Shown piece by piece: positions 1 to 7,969 of a stretch of 64,000 bases of DNA. The stretch is from NCBI RefSeq assembly GCF_040543805.1, contig NZ_JBEUMS010000006.1, positions 62,001-126,000 of the forward strand. The letters are read 5' to 3'. The notes beneath the pieces were generated by a model that was given only the letters and a program-made list of their open reading frames with translations, had not been told where the DNA came from and made no database searches. Numbering within the stretch: the first letter of the stretch is position 1; each line of letters starts with the position of its first letter. A program made the translations under genes and the position numbers. The stretch is from Arcicella rosea (lineage in GTDB: Bacteria > Bacteroidota > Bacteroidia > Cytophagales > Spirosomataceae).

Positions 1-265
1 GATTGAGTTTTTTGAAAAGATTATTTCTGAGCGATTTTAACAAATAAATCGTCACAAAAGGAGAAGATTGTAGTTTTTCACGATGGTCCCACAAGAACAA
101 AAATAAATCTTGGATACAATCTTTAATCAGTTCTCTGTCTTTCGTAAACTTGGTGGCATAGTTAAAAAGTACCTTGTAATGATTGTTTGCAAGATGCCCA
201 AGTGCTTTACTATCACCTTCTTGGAAGGATTTCCACAGTGCTATGTAATCGTTTTTAGGCTCCAT
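1..265 (-). CDS. ECF RNA polymerase sigma factor, FecI-like (C-terminus beyond window)
   Basis: Reading leftward from an ATG at 265, an open frame of 88 codons runs off the window edge. The protein begins MEPKNDYIALWKSFQEGD and carries a sigma-70 region 2-like stretch: an EGDSKALGHL segment, a core-binding segment around DRELIKDCIQDLFLFLW, then a WDHREKL segment. This is the usual pattern of Bacteroidota FecI-type ECF sigma factors, which often pair with a FecR anti-sigma factor and a TonB-dependent receptor. Only the first ~88 of about 190 residues are visible, so region 4 and the partner genes cannot be checked. It is divergent from the second ECF gene starting near 485. Family assignment is firm; its target is unknown. 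Confidence 0.85.
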   Translation of the reverse strand, partial: MEPKNDYIALWKSFQEGDSKALGHLANNHYKVLFNYATKFTKDRELIKDCIQDLFLFLWDHREKLQSSPFVTIYLLKSLRNNLFKKLN

Positions 266-484
266 TTGATGAAAATAATGATGCAAAATACTGCAAAACA
301 TTCAATAAATACTAGAAACTCTTGATTTCGTTATGAGTATTAGCACATAAGCAATTGTAGCAGAAAACAATTTTTCGATACAGATTTTAATATTTTTTAG
401 CTTCTATTGAAAAAAAATCAAAATGCTCCGCAAGTTTTTTAAATTAATAACATCTAAAGCGTAAATGAACCTCAATTGTTGTCA

Positions 485-1057
485 ATGCTTGAAAAAGAAC
501 TCTTAGAAAAGTTAAAAAATGCTGATGAAGCGGCTTTTCGATTTTTGGTGGAAAAGTACCAAGACAAAGTATTTAATACTTGTCTGGGCTTTCTGCGGAA
601 TGTCGAGGAAGCTGAAGATTTAACACAAGAGGTTTTTATTGAGGTTTATGAATCAATTGTTTCGTTCAGAGGCGACGCCAAAGTATCTACTTTTTTGTAC
701 AGAATTGCCGTCAATAAATCATTGGATTATTTAAGAAAAAAGAAGCGAAAAAAGCGATTCAGCTTTGTCTTATCCATTTTTGGTTTAGAAGAACAACTCA
801 ATTCTAGTAGTGTAGTTGATGAACATCCAGGCATTTTACTTGAAAACAAAGAGCGAACACACTTACTTTTTAGCAAAATGGATGAATTGCCTGAACGGCA
901 AAGAGTAGCGTTTTCATTGCATAAAATTGATGGATTGAGCTATCAAGAAATTGCTGAAGTGATGGAATTGAGTATTTCGGCTATTGAATCTTTGCTATTC
1001 AGAGCCAAACAAAATTTACAATCGAAATTGAAAAATTATTACGAATCCGAAAAATAA
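485..1057 (+). CDS. ECF RNA polymerase sigma factor
   Basis: About 190 residues. Region 2 spans roughly residues 8-85 (DEAAFRFLVEKYQDKVFN, then EEAEDLTQEVFIEVYESI), and region 4 lies at about 125-180 with the helix-turn-helix segment LSYQEIAEVMELSISAIES. It directs RNA polymerase to a stress-specific regulon in the cytoplasm. The ATG at 485 fits the usual start of the family; an in-frame TTG at 476 would add three residues. It is the first gene of a tight rightward operon with a probable anti-sigma factor 7 bp downstream, then envelope proteins, so the signal is probably sensed at the membrane or in the periplasm. No FecR gene is adjacent, so it is not the classic FecI/FecR type. Confidence 0.92.
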   Translation: MLEKELLEKLKNADEAAFRFLVEKYQDKVFNTCLGFLRNVEEAEDLTQEVFIEVYESIVSFRGDAKVSTFLYRIAVNKSLDYLRKKKRKKRFSFVLSIFGLEEQLNSSSVVDEHPGILLENKERTHLLFSKMDELPERQRVAFSLHKIDGLSYQEIAEVMELSISAIESLLFRAKQNLQSKLKNYYESEK

Positions 1058-1064
1058 TTTGAAC

Positions 1065-1358
1065 ATGAAAAATATCGAAGAAGAAATAGCCAAAACGCTG
1101 GAAAGTATTGAAAAAATTCAACCAGTTGCTTCTAATCCCTTTTTGTATACCAAAATTAAACATCGTATGAATGAGCTTAGTCGCCCAACAATTTCGTGGA
1201 TGACTTATGCAAAGCTTGCTATTTGTATGTTGATTATTGGTTTCAATATTGTTACACTTGGTAAAATATATTTGAATAATCAGCATTCAGACATGAGTAA
1301 AGAGGAATTTGGCGCTTATTTAGGAATAACAACCACCCAAAATTTATATGAACCATGA
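1065..1358 (+). CDS. Small membrane protein, probable anti-sigma factor
   Basis: Protein of 97 residues with one hydrophobic helix at about residues 48-69 (AKLAICMLIIGFNIVTLGKI). The N-terminal half is cytoplasmic-like and charged, and a short tail follows. I chose the ATG at 1065; an in-frame TTG lies at 1059. I recognise no zinc-binding HxxxCxxC motif. The call as anti-sigma factor is inferred from position directly after the ECF gene, small size and single-pass topology. Its stop overlaps the next start by 4 bp (ATGA), which suggests translational coupling to the Spy-like protein, a plausible ligand-sensing partner. Confidence 0.65.
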   Translation: MKNIEEEIAKTLESIEKIQPVASNPFLYTKIKHRMNELSRPTISWMTYAKLAICMLIIGFNIVTLGKIYLNNQHSDMSKEEFGAYLGITTTQNLYEP

Positions 1359-1822
1359 AAAATAAATCTGCTTGGTTAATCAGTTTACTGGTGCTACTCA
1401 ATGTTTTTTTGTTAGGGACTATTTGGTTTTCTCATAACAAACCACCTCATCCTGACAGACAAGAAATACGCAAATTTGTTGAAAGAGAATTACAATTCAC
1501 AGAAAAGCAAATAGCACAATACGATGTACTCATCAAAGAACATCAACAAGAAATGCGTTCAATTCATCAGCAAATGCGTCCTCTGAAAAATGAATTGTTT
1601 CAAATGATTGCTTTCCCTGAAGATTCCCTCAAAACAAAAATTGTGAGTGAACAAATTGCGAAACTGGTAATTCAACAAGATTTAGCAACCTTGAAACATT
1701 TTAGAAAAGTAAGAAATAACATTTGTACAGATAAACAGAAAGCTTTACTTGATAGTCTTCTGTCGGACATCTTAGCAAAAATGGGAAGACAAGGTGGTCC
1801 CCCTCCACCGCCAAGACCATAA
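1355..1822 (+). CDS. Spy/CpxP-like periplasmic heavy-metal sensor/chaperone
   Basis: 155 residues: an N-terminal membrane anchor or uncleaved signal (about residues 5-27), then a long amphipathic helical region rich in Gln, Glu and Lys (FVERELQFTEKQIAQYDVLI, HQQEMRSIHQQMRPLKNELF) and a proline-rich tail (GGPPPPPRP). The length, all-helical character and an LTXXQ-like segment (FTEKQIAQYD) match the Spy/CpxP/CnrX-type metal-sensor group, which sits in the periplasm and senses misfolding or metals. Coupled to the preceding anti-sigma gene by a 4-bp overlap, so it may be the sensory module of this ECF switch. The functional role is inferred from family and context. Confidence 0.75.
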   Translation: MKNKSAWLISLLVLLNVFLLGTIWFSHNKPPHPDRQEIRKFVERELQFTEKQIAQYDVLIKEHQQEMRSIHQQMRPLKNELFQMIAFPEDSLKTKIVSEQIAKLVIQQDLATLKHFRKVRNNICTDKQKALLDSLLSDILAKMGRQGGPPPPPRP

Positions 1823-1847
1823 TGTATCACTATTTAACCCTGAAAAC

Positions 1848-2594
1848 ATGAAATATTCATCATTATTATTGCTCATGATTATCTTCCTTGCTTGTAAGCA
1901 AAGCGATGATACGACCCTAACACCAAGTACTAATACTTCAAGCATTGATATTTCTGTACTGAAAACTAAATTCTCTGGAACAAGTGTTACTGCAACGGTT
2001 GAAGGTGATTATTTAGTGATTAGAAGTAACGGCATTCCCGACCACAAAAGTCCATATTTTGCTAAAACGGATACTCGTTACGAAGCTTATAATGGCAGTA
2101 ACAGCAAGTTTTCAATCAATCCGAATAGTATTTTGGAGCAAACTTTGGTCTTTAAAATTCCTTTGCATCCTACTAAATCTAGTAGTGTTGCTGCTACTCC
2201 GCTTGGACCAATTGGTGTTTCTTTGAATGGCATTCCTTTTTTCAATCAATATGCAGGACCAAACCAACCTTTGACAAATGAGATTAATTCATTCGACCAA
2301 TATTTGGGACACCCGCAACAAACTGGTCAATATCATTATCATCAAGAACCCGCTTATCTAACCACCAAAAATGGCAAGGCAGCTTTTCTAGGATTACTTT
2401 TAGATGGATTTCCAGTTTATGGTCCATTAGAAAATGGGAAAGCTGTCACCAATGCCGATTTAGATAATTTGCATGGACACTCGCATGCTACTACAGAATT
2501 TCCAGAGGGCATTTATCATTATCACATTACTGATGCCGACCCTTACATCAATGGTTCTGGTTTCTATGGAACGGCGGGAACCGTGAGTAAATAG
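1848..2594 (+). CDS. YHYH domain-containing lipoprotein
   Basis: 248 residues from the ATG at 1848, which gives a lipoprotein signal ending in IIFLACKQSDD (lipobox Cys at residue 15). The frame is open further upstream, but only this start produces a sensible signal. The body shows the two hallmark motifs of the YHYH family: GQYHYHQEP near the middle and GIYHYHITDADPY near the C-terminus, with GLLLDGFPVYGPLE between. The histidine clusters suggest metal binding; the biochemical function of the family is unsettled. It lies 25 bp after the Spy-like gene and upstream of SCO1, consistent with a metal-related envelope operon. Confidence 0.88.
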   Translation: MKYSSLLLLMIIFLACKQSDDTTLTPSTNTSSIDISVLKTKFSGTSVTATVEGDYLVIRSNGIPDHKSPYFAKTDTRYEAYNGSNSKFSINPNSILEQTLVFKIPLHPTKSSSVAATPLGPIGVSLNGIPFFNQYAGPNQPLTNEINSFDQYLGHPQQTGQYHYHQEPAYLTTKNGKAAFLGLLLDGFPVYGPLENGKAVTNADLDNLHGHSHATTEFPEGIYHYHITDADPYINGSGFYGTAGTVSK

Positions 2595-2632
2595 CTTTTT
2601 TGATTTATATTTTTTTAGAATAATCTTTCCTA

Positions 2633-3190
2633 ATGTTGAAATTCATCCCCTTTTTGCTTTTGATAATTGTAGCTTGTAATTCGTCCCAAGTAGAAAAAAC
2701 TTGGGACGAAAAGCTTTTCTCTCAAAACAATGATGTTTTACTTTATCAGCAAAAAGCTTTTTCTGGAACTCTTGTAAAGTATTACTCTAATAAAAAGCTA
2801 GCGTCAAAACAAAATTTCACTGAAGGAAAGCTAGAGGGTTTAACTGAAAAATGGTTTGAAAACGGACAAAATCAAGAACGAAGATTTTACAGCCAAAACC
2901 ACAAAACAGGCAAACACGAAGCTTGGTGGGAAAACGGTCAAAAACGTTTTGAATATGAATTTGAAAATGATGCTCCCATTAAAAATCACAAAGAATGGTA
3001 TCCGAATGGACAACTTTTTTCGGTGAATAATTATGATGAAAATGGTCAGCCAGCAGGCGTACAACAAATGTGGTTTGATGATGGCAAAATCAAGGCAAAT
3101 TATGAAGTAAAAAATGGTAGAAGATTCGGCTTATTAGGTGCAAAAGGCTGTATGGGCAATAATGAAAAAACTCTCTTGAATGAAAAATAA
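2633..3190 (+). CDS. MORN-repeat (YwqK-type) lipoprotein
   Basis: 185 residues with a lipoprotein signal (MLKFIPFLLLIIVACNSS, Cys about residue 15). The mature part is a string of MORN_2/YwqK-type repeats of about 22-24 residues, visible as GKLEGLTEKWFENGQ, GKHEAWWENGQKRFE, KEWYPNGQLFSVNNY and GVQQMWFDDGKIKANYE. Such beta-hairpin repeats are common in Bacteroidota surface or periplasmic lipoproteins; the label antitoxin often attached to YwqK is not supported here, since there is no toxin partner. The last 11 bp overlap the SCO1 gene, so the two are probably translated together. Confidence 0.85.
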   Translation: MLKFIPFLLLIIVACNSSQVEKTWDEKLFSQNNDVLLYQQKAFSGTLVKYYSNKKLASKQNFTEGKLEGLTEKWFENGQNQERRFYSQNHKTGKHEAWWENGQKRFEYEFENDAPIKNHKEWYPNGQLFSVNNYDENGQPAGVQQMWFDDGKIKANYEVKNGRRFGLLGAKGCMGNNEKTLLNEK

Positions 3191-3806
3191 AGCCATTTTT
3201 GTCCTTACCTGTTTACTCTTTTGTCAATGCGAAACAAAGCAAGAAAGTAATAAAATTCCCTTTTATAATACACCTGATTTTACGGCTGTTTGGAAAGCGG
3301 AGGAAGTTTCTCATACTATCGCAACTTTTCAATTTAAAAATCAGGATAATAAAAGTATTACTGAAAAAGATGTTTTAGGCAAAATTCATGTAGCAAATTT
3401 CTTTTTTACAATTTGCCCAAGCCTTTGTCCGAGATTGATGGAAGCGATGCAAAAAGTGTCAAAAGCATTTCCTAATGATAGCACTGTCAGCATTATGTCT
3501 TACAGCGTAATGCCCAATCGTGATAGTGTAAGTGTTTTAAAACGTTATGCCTTAACGCACAAGCTTAATACTGCTAATTGGAATTTATTGTCTGGAGACA
3601 AAAAAGCAATTTATCAATTAGCCAGACAGTCTTATTTTGCAGATGAAAATTTAGGCGTTCAGAAAAAAGAGAACGATTTCCTGCATACCGAAAACTTTAT
3701 TTTAGTCGATAAAAAGCTTAGAATCAGAGGAATTTATAATGGAACAATTCCTTTAGACATAGAAAATCTTATTGAAGATATTAAAGCTTTGAAAGCTGAG
3801 AAATAA
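3180..3806 (+). CDS. SCO1/SenC-family copper chaperone/thiol-redox protein
   Basis: 208 residues with an N-terminal lipoprotein-like signal (CLLFCQCETK). The thioredoxin fold carries the SCO hallmark CxxxC motif (FFTICPSLCPRLM, Cys79 and Cys83) and the distal copper-ligand histidine in ENDFLHTENF (about residue 169). SCO proteins deliver copper to the CuA site of cytochrome oxidase or act as periplasmic thiol oxidoreductases. As the last gene of the ECF operon, followed by a strong terminator, it argues that the operon responds to copper or redox state in the envelope. No oxidase genes are adjacent, so a role in oxidase assembly is unproven. Confidence 0.9.
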   Translation: MKNKAIFVLTCLLFCQCETKQESNKIPFYNTPDFTAVWKAEEVSHTIATFQFKNQDNKSITEKDVLGKIHVANFFFTICPSLCPRLMEAMQKVSKAFPNDSTVSIMSYSVMPNRDSVSVLKRYALTHKLNTANWNLLSGDKKAIYQLARQSYFADENLGVQKKENDFLHTENFILVDKKLRIRGIYNGTIPLDIENLIEDIKALKAEK

Positions 3807-3840
3807 AAATCCCTCCGAAAATTTTCCGAAGGGATTTTTT
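3805..3840. terminator. Bidirectional intrinsic terminator
   Basis: Inverted repeat AATCCCTCCGAAAA / TTTTCCGAAGGGATT with A-rich left and T-rich right flanks, in the gap between the convergent SCO1-like gene and the beta-barrel gene. It can serve both strands. Confidence 0.85.
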
Positions 3841-3843
3841 ACT

Positions 3844-4515
3844 TTATTTAATAATATACCTAATTCCGATACCAAATGAGAATGAAACTTTTGGATTGAA
3901 ATCATACTTAAATTGTTTTTCAGAAAAACTACTTGGAACACCTGATTGAGTAAGCATTCTTTTACCATCTACCCATGAATAACTAACATCAGCAAGATTT
4001 AAATTGACTAAGCTCCCAGTAAATGCCCATTTATCATTTAAACGATATACTAAACCACCACCACCATCTAAACTTATTCCAATCTCGTTAGCAGTTCTTT
4101 GTGTATAACTCATTGGGTCTTGATTGTTAGGACTAGTAAGGTCTTGATTATTGTATCTAACACCTCCTGAAAACCCTCCATAAATGCCTAATTTCCCAAA
4201 AACAGTTTTATAATATTCACGTCCTTTGTTTAAACTAACACTAAAGCTTTTATTGCCATAAAGTCCTATATCCGAAGATACATTATTATAACCTACTAGG
4301 AGGGAAAGAGTCTTTGCGGTATTCTTTGAAATAAATTTTCCATAGCTGAATCCTATTGAAGAATTATGGTCGTCTAAAGACTCTCCAAATTTAGATTGAT
4401 TCATCATTAATGAACCGTCTAAATATGATTCTCCTTCATTAAACTGTGCCTTTACAAAAGTATTTGCTAACAAGATAATAGCAAAAATGTATAATAATTT
4501 TATGTTTGATTTCAT
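3844..4515 (-). CDS. Outer-membrane beta-barrel protein
   Basis: 223 residues. N-terminal signal peptide (about 23 residues, ending NTFVKAQ), then alternating hydrophobic/polar segments with Gly and aromatic residues, ending in SFGIGIRYIIK, typical of the last strand of small outer-membrane barrels of Bacteroidota. I cannot assign a ligand. It is 12 bp downstream of a similar-sized barrel gene, so the two form an operon, transcribed leftward and stopped at the bidirectional hairpin. Confidence 0.75.
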   Translation of the reverse strand: MKSNIKLLYIFAIILLANTFVKAQFNEGESYLDGSLMMNQSKFGESLDDHNSSIGFSYGKFISKNTAKTLSLLVGYNNVSSDIGLYGNKSFSVSLNKGREYYKTVFGKLGIYGGFSGGVRYNNQDLTSPNNQDPMSYTQRTANEIGISLDGGGGLVYRLNDKWAFTGSLVNLNLADVSYSWVDGKRMLTQSGVPSSFSEKQFKYDFNPKVSFSFGIGIRYIIK

Positions 4516-4527
4516 GTTTTTGGAGGT

Positions 4528-5163
4528 TTAGAATGATTTACCGATTGAAATGGACAAAGAACTTACATTCATAATACTGTTCAAATTAACGTTAGTGTAC
4601 TTGTAGTTACCAGTTCTTTGTTGGTAAAAACTCAAATTAACCAGTGATGTTTGTCCGTTGATAAACAGATTCTTTTTGAGATAATAACGAAAACCAACAT
4701 TCAAATTAGCATCTAAAGAATACTGATTAATAGAAGAATTACTAGTACCACTGTAAATTCCATAGCCAGCTTTCGCCAGCAATTCGCCATAAATAGCTAA
4801 TGATTTACTCAATGGCTTGAACTTATCAACAAAATAGCCTGCCTGAATAGTATGAAGGTAGCTGTTACTTTTATCCAAACTATAACTTGTAGAAGAAGTA
4901 TTAGCTTCTAATTTGTAGCCTAACAACCAGCCTTTGGCTATATTATTTTCACCAAATACTGCTCTTTTAAAAGTTAGTGCTGAATAAGTTGTACTAACTT
5001 CAGTAGTGTTAGGGAAAGGCGTAGAATTGGTATTTGAATTAACATTACCACTAAAAGTACCTTCAACTTGCCAAAATTTTGAGCCTTTTTCATACTGGGC
5101 TTTAGAGAGGAAACTGATCATGACAAACATCATGACGAGCAAGGGGATTTTTTTGTTTAACAT
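4528..5163 (-). CDS. Outer-membrane beta-barrel protein
   Basis: 211 residues with a signal peptide (cut about residue 22, after FLSKA) and barrel-like repeats: GWLLGYKLEAN, LAIYGELLAKAGYGIYSG, LNVGFRYYLKKNLFINGQ, ending SLSISIGKSF with a C-terminal Phe as expected for BAM recognition. First gene of the two-gene barrel operon. A promoter-like pair of boxes lies 46-73 bp upstream. It resembles the downstream barrel in length and layout, so the pair may be an old duplication; no specific function is visible. Confidence 0.75.
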   Translation of the reverse strand: MLNKKIPLLVMMFVMISFLSKAQYEKGSKFWQVEGTFSGNVNSNTNSTPFPNTTEVSTTYSALTFKRAVFGENNIAKGWLLGYKLEANTSSTSYSLDKSNSYLHTIQAGYFVDKFKPLSKSLAIYGELLAKAGYGIYSGTSNSSINQYSLDANLNVGFRYYLKKNLFINGQTSLVNLSFYQQRTGNYKYTNVNLNSIMNVSSLSISIGKSF

Positions 5164-5208
5164 AGTGTAAGAGTTGTTTTAATTATTTAAGTGTTATTTA
5201 TTTGATGA

Positions 5209-5236
5209 CGAAAGTACTGGCTTATGTCATCCCAAA
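5209..5236 (-). promoter_or_regulatory. Candidate promoter of the beta-barrel operon
   Basis: On the minus strand a TTTG (5236-5233) is followed after 16 bp by TACTTTCG (5216-5209), one mismatch from the Bacteroidota -7 consensus TAnnTTTG. It sits 46 bp before the start of the 4528-5163 gene. The spacing is slightly short. Confidence 0.45.
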
Positions 5237-5305
5237 CAAGTAAACGTATAGCATTGGTGTGATATTTAAGATTTATTAACAATTTTTTAAGTGGGTGGCT
5301 TAAAT

Positions 5306-5345
5306 AAAAAACCTCTCAAATATTGAATCCTTGAGAGGTTTTTAT
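5306..5345 (+). terminator. Rho-independent terminator-like hairpin in a divergent intergenic region
   Basis: AAAAACCTCTCAA and TTGAGAGGTTTTT form a perfect stem with a T-run. It lies between the divergent barrel operon and pyrD, upstream of the pyrD -7 box, so it cannot terminate either annotated gene. It may end a short non-coding transcript made from 5165-5305. Confidence 0.75.
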
Positions 5346-5357
5346 TGGGGCTTTTAG

Positions 5358-5365
5358 TAATTTTG
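5358..5365 (+). promoter_or_regulatory. Promoter -7 box of pyrD
   Basis: TAATTTTG matches the Bacteroidota -7 consensus TAnnTTTG exactly and lies 28 bp before the pyrD ATG. This puts the start site just downstream of the terminator-like hairpin. Confidence 0.6.
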
Positions 5366-5392
5366 TCATTATTTTCATGAAAAGCTCAATCC

Positions 5393-6421
5393 ATGTACAA
5401 ATTTCTCCTGCAGCCTCTATTGTTTCAATTTGATGCTGAAAAAGCCCATCATATTACTTTTAGTTTAGTAAAATTCCTGTTTAAAATTCCATTTGTTCCT
5501 GCCATTTTCAAGGCGATTTATCATTACGAAAATCCTGTATTAGAAAGAGAAGTATTCGGATTGAAATTCAAGAATCCAGTAGGTTTAGCCGCAGGTTTTG
5601 ATAAAAATGCTGTTTTAGTAGATGAATTATCGACAATGGGTTTTGGTTTTATCGAAATCGGAACGCTTACTCCAAAAGGACAGCCAGGAAATGATAAACC
5701 ACGTTTGTTTCGTTTAAAAGAAGATGAAGCCTTGATTAACAGAATGGGTTTTAATAACGAAGGGGTAAAAGAAGCCGTTTTGAAATTAAAACAACGTAAA
5801 TCTGATATTCTAATTGGTGGAAACATCGGTAAAAATAAAGTAACGCCCAACGAAAATGCAGTGGATGATTACTTAATCTGTTTTGATGAACTCTTTGATG
5901 TAGTAGATTATTTTGTAGTAAATGTAAGCTCGCCTAATACTCCAAATCTAAGAGCATTACAAGAAAAAGAGCCATTGAAAAATCTCTTACAAACACTACA
6001 AGTAGAAAACGAGAAACGTCCGAAATCAAAACCAATTTTATTAAAGATTGCACCAGATTTAACTGATTCGCAATTGGATGATATTATTGAAATTGTTCAA
6101 GAAACACATATTGCAGGCGTAATTGCGACAAATACTACAATTTCAAGAGAAGGATTACGTTCATCTGCTTCATTGACATCAGAAATGGGAGGATTAAGCG
6201 GAAAACCTGTAGAGAAACGTTCGACAGAAGTAATTCGTTATTTATCTGAAAAATCAAATAAAGCATTTCCAATTATTGGAGTAGGTGGAATTCATTCTCC
6301 AGAAGATGCCATCGAAAAATTAAATGCAGGAGCCAGTTTAGTACAAATCTATACAGGCTTTATTTATGAAGGTCCAGCTTTAGCAAGTGAAATTAATAAG
6401 GCAATTGCTGGCAAAAACTAA
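5393..6421 (+). CDS. pyrD: Dihydroorotate dehydrogenase (quinone), class 2
   Basis: 342 residues, normal for class 2 enzymes. It oxidises dihydroorotate to orotate in pyrimidine synthesis and passes electrons from FMN to membrane quinone. The N-terminal ~45 residues form the amphipathic membrane-associated extension that defines class 2. Then come NPVGLAAGFDKNA (about 61), GFIEIGTLTPKGQPGNDKPR, the catalytic loop VNVSSPNTPNLR (Ser about 180), a Lys-containing PILLKIAPDLTD strand, and the FMN phosphate loop IIGVGGIHSPEDAIEKLNAG near the C-terminus. Monocistronic between its own promoter and a downstream hairpin. Confidence 0.97.
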   Translation: MYKFLLQPLLFQFDAEKAHHITFSLVKFLFKIPFVPAIFKAIYHYENPVLEREVFGLKFKNPVGLAAGFDKNAVLVDELSTMGFGFIEIGTLTPKGQPGNDKPRLFRLKEDEALINRMGFNNEGVKEAVLKLKQRKSDILIGGNIGKNKVTPNENAVDDYLICFDELFDVVDYFVVNVSSPNTPNLRALQEKEPLKNLLQTLQVENEKRPKSKPILLKIAPDLTDSQLDDIIEIVQETHIAGVIATNTTISREGLRSSASLTSEMGGLSGKPVEKRSTEVIRYLSEKSNKAFPIIGVGGIHSPEDAIEKLNAGASLVQIYTGFIYEGPALASEINKAIAGKN

Positions 6422-6506
6422 ATATAATTACTGCTTTTCTTTAGGTAAACAGCTCAAATATTAGGCAAATTCTACTACCCAAAATTTTATTTTTCAACAA
6501 AATACA

Positions 6507-6552
6507 GAAAATCCCAAGGAATGTCAAATAAGACAATTTCTTGGGATTTTTA
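6507..6552 (+). terminator. Intrinsic terminator after pyrD
   Basis: AAAATCCCAAGGAA ... TTTCTTGGGATTTTTA inverted repeat with a T-run on the plus strand, in the gap between convergent pyrD and dnaJ. The A-rich left side may also serve dnaJ. Confidence 0.8.
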
Positions 6553-6626
6553 TTTACAATGTATTGACAATTAAACTATTACTTTATTCAAAAACCAATA
6601 CACATTTTGTATTTCACTTCTAAATT

Positions 6627-7787
6627 CTAATTAAAAAAATCTTTCATTTTCTCGAAGAAATTTTTGTCACTTTTACTTGGCTTTGGTTGGAAGTTTGGCG
6701 AAGTCCTGAATTTTTCTAATTGCTCCGTTTCTTCACGACTTAGCGTTTTAGGTGTCCAAATATTTACGTGAATTAATTCATCACCCACACCGTATCCGTT
6801 CAATTCTTTGATACCTTTTCCTTTTAAACGAAGGATTTTTCCTGCCTGTGTTCCAGCTTCAATAGTAATGCGGGCTTTTCCGCCAATGGTTGGTACTTCT
6901 ACAGAAGTTCCTAAAGCTGCATCAGCGAAATTCAAGTATAAATCATATACTACATTCGTTCCGTCACGATGTAATACTTCATCAGCTTCTTCTTCAATCA
7001 CAATTAATAAATCGCCAGCTACACCACCACGAGGAGGAACATTTCCTTTGCCCGTCATAGATAATTGCATTCCTTCTGCAACACCTGCTGGAATTTTGAT
7101 TGGAATGATTTCTTCTTCTAACACTCTACCCTCTCCAAAACAAACTTCACAACGAGTTTTAATCATCTTGCCTTCTCCATTACAAGTAGGACAAGTAGAA
7201 GTTGTTACCATTTGTCCAAGCATTGTTTGCTGAACACGACGCACCTGACCAGAACCACCACAAGTCTGACATGACTGTAATTCTGTTCCGTTTTTCGCAC
7301 CGCTTCCGCTACAAGGTTTACAAGTAACGTGACGTTTTACTTTGATTTTCTTTTCAACACCGTTGGCAACTTCTTCTAAGTTCAATTTAAGTTTAATTCT
7401 TAAATCAGAACCTTTTCTAGTTCTACGTCCTTGCTGTTGTCCTCCTCCATTAAAGAAACCACCAAAAGGATTGTTATCACCAAAAATATCACCGAACTGG
7501 CTGAAAATATCATCCATGTTCATGCCACCGCCGTTGAAACCGCCGCCACCGCCAGCAGCACCACTCATGCCTGCATGACCGAAACGATCATACTGCGCTT
7601 TTTTCTGTCCATTCGATAATACTTCGTAAGCTTCTGCTGCTTCTTTAAATTTATCTTCGGCAGCTTTATCACCTGGATTTTTATCTGGGTGATATTTAAT
7701 TGCCATCTTACGATATGCTTTCTTTATTTCGTCTTCCGAAGCTGACTTAGAAATTTCTAATACTTCGTAATAATCTCTTTTTGCCAT
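6627..7787 (-). CDS. dnaJ: Molecular chaperone DnaJ (Hsp40)
   Basis: 386 residues from the ATG at 7787 (MAKRDYYEVL); the frame stays open 17 codons upstream but the family starts here. Complete type I layout: J domain about 1-70 with HPD at 33-35, a Gly/Phe-rich linker, four zinc-binding CxxCxGxG repeats (CKPCSGSG, CQTCGGSG, CPTCNGEG, CEVCFGEG), then the C-terminal substrate-binding domains. It stimulates DnaK ATPase and hands over unfolded proteins. It follows grpE with a 182-bp gap, the common grpE-dnaJ order; dnaK is not in the window. Confidence 0.98.
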   Translation of the reverse strand: MAKRDYYEVLEISKSASEDEIKKAYRKMAIKYHPDKNPGDKAAEDKFKEAAEAYEVLSNGQKKAQYDRFGHAGMSGAAGGGGGFNGGGMNMDDIFSQFGDIFGDNNPFGGFFNGGGQQQGRRTRKGSDLRIKLKLNLEEVANGVEKKIKVKRHVTCKPCSGSGAKNGTELQSCQTCGGSGQVRRVQQTMLGQMVTTSTCPTCNGEGKMIKTRCEVCFGEGRVLEEEIIPIKIPAGVAEGMQLSMTGKGNVPPRGGVAGDLLIVIEEEADEVLHRDGTNVVYDLYLNFADAALGTSVEVPTIGGKARITIEAGTQAGKILRLKGKGIKELNGYGVGDELIHVNIWTPKTLSREETEQLEKFRTSPNFQPKPSKSDKNFFEKMKDFFN

Positions 7788-7929
7788 TTTTTCTGAACAA
7801 TGAATTAAGTAATCAAGTAGAACAACAATTTCTGTCAAGAATTACTTTATTTTAGTAAGTATTATTTTTAAAATAAGCGATGATTTTCTAGATTAAAACA
7901 CTGTATGTCAATATACTAAACATCAGTGG

Positions 7930-7965
7930 CAGACTACTCATAATTCATCACTCATAATTCATACT
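7930..7965. repeat. Short direct repeat in the grpE-dnaJ gap
   Basis: The segment CTCATAATTCAT occurs twice within 30 bp between grpE and dnaJ. The rest of the 182-bp gap shows no gene and no clear terminator, so the two genes may be co-transcribed. Confidence 0.5.
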
Positions 7966-7969
7966 TATA

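Noticed and set aside
110..325. 71-residue plus-strand frame at the left edge
   Set aside because: It is antisense to the partial ECF sigma factor gene read from 265 leftward, which has clear family motifs.
2633..3190. MORN protein as an antitoxin of a toxin-antitoxin pair
   Set aside because: The name comes from automated annotation of YwqK relatives; it is a lipoprotein in an envelope operon with no toxin gene beside it.
6808..7619. Plus-strand frames antisense to dnaJ
   Set aside because: They mirror the Gly/Cys-rich coding of dnaJ, with Pro-rich composition and no own signals.
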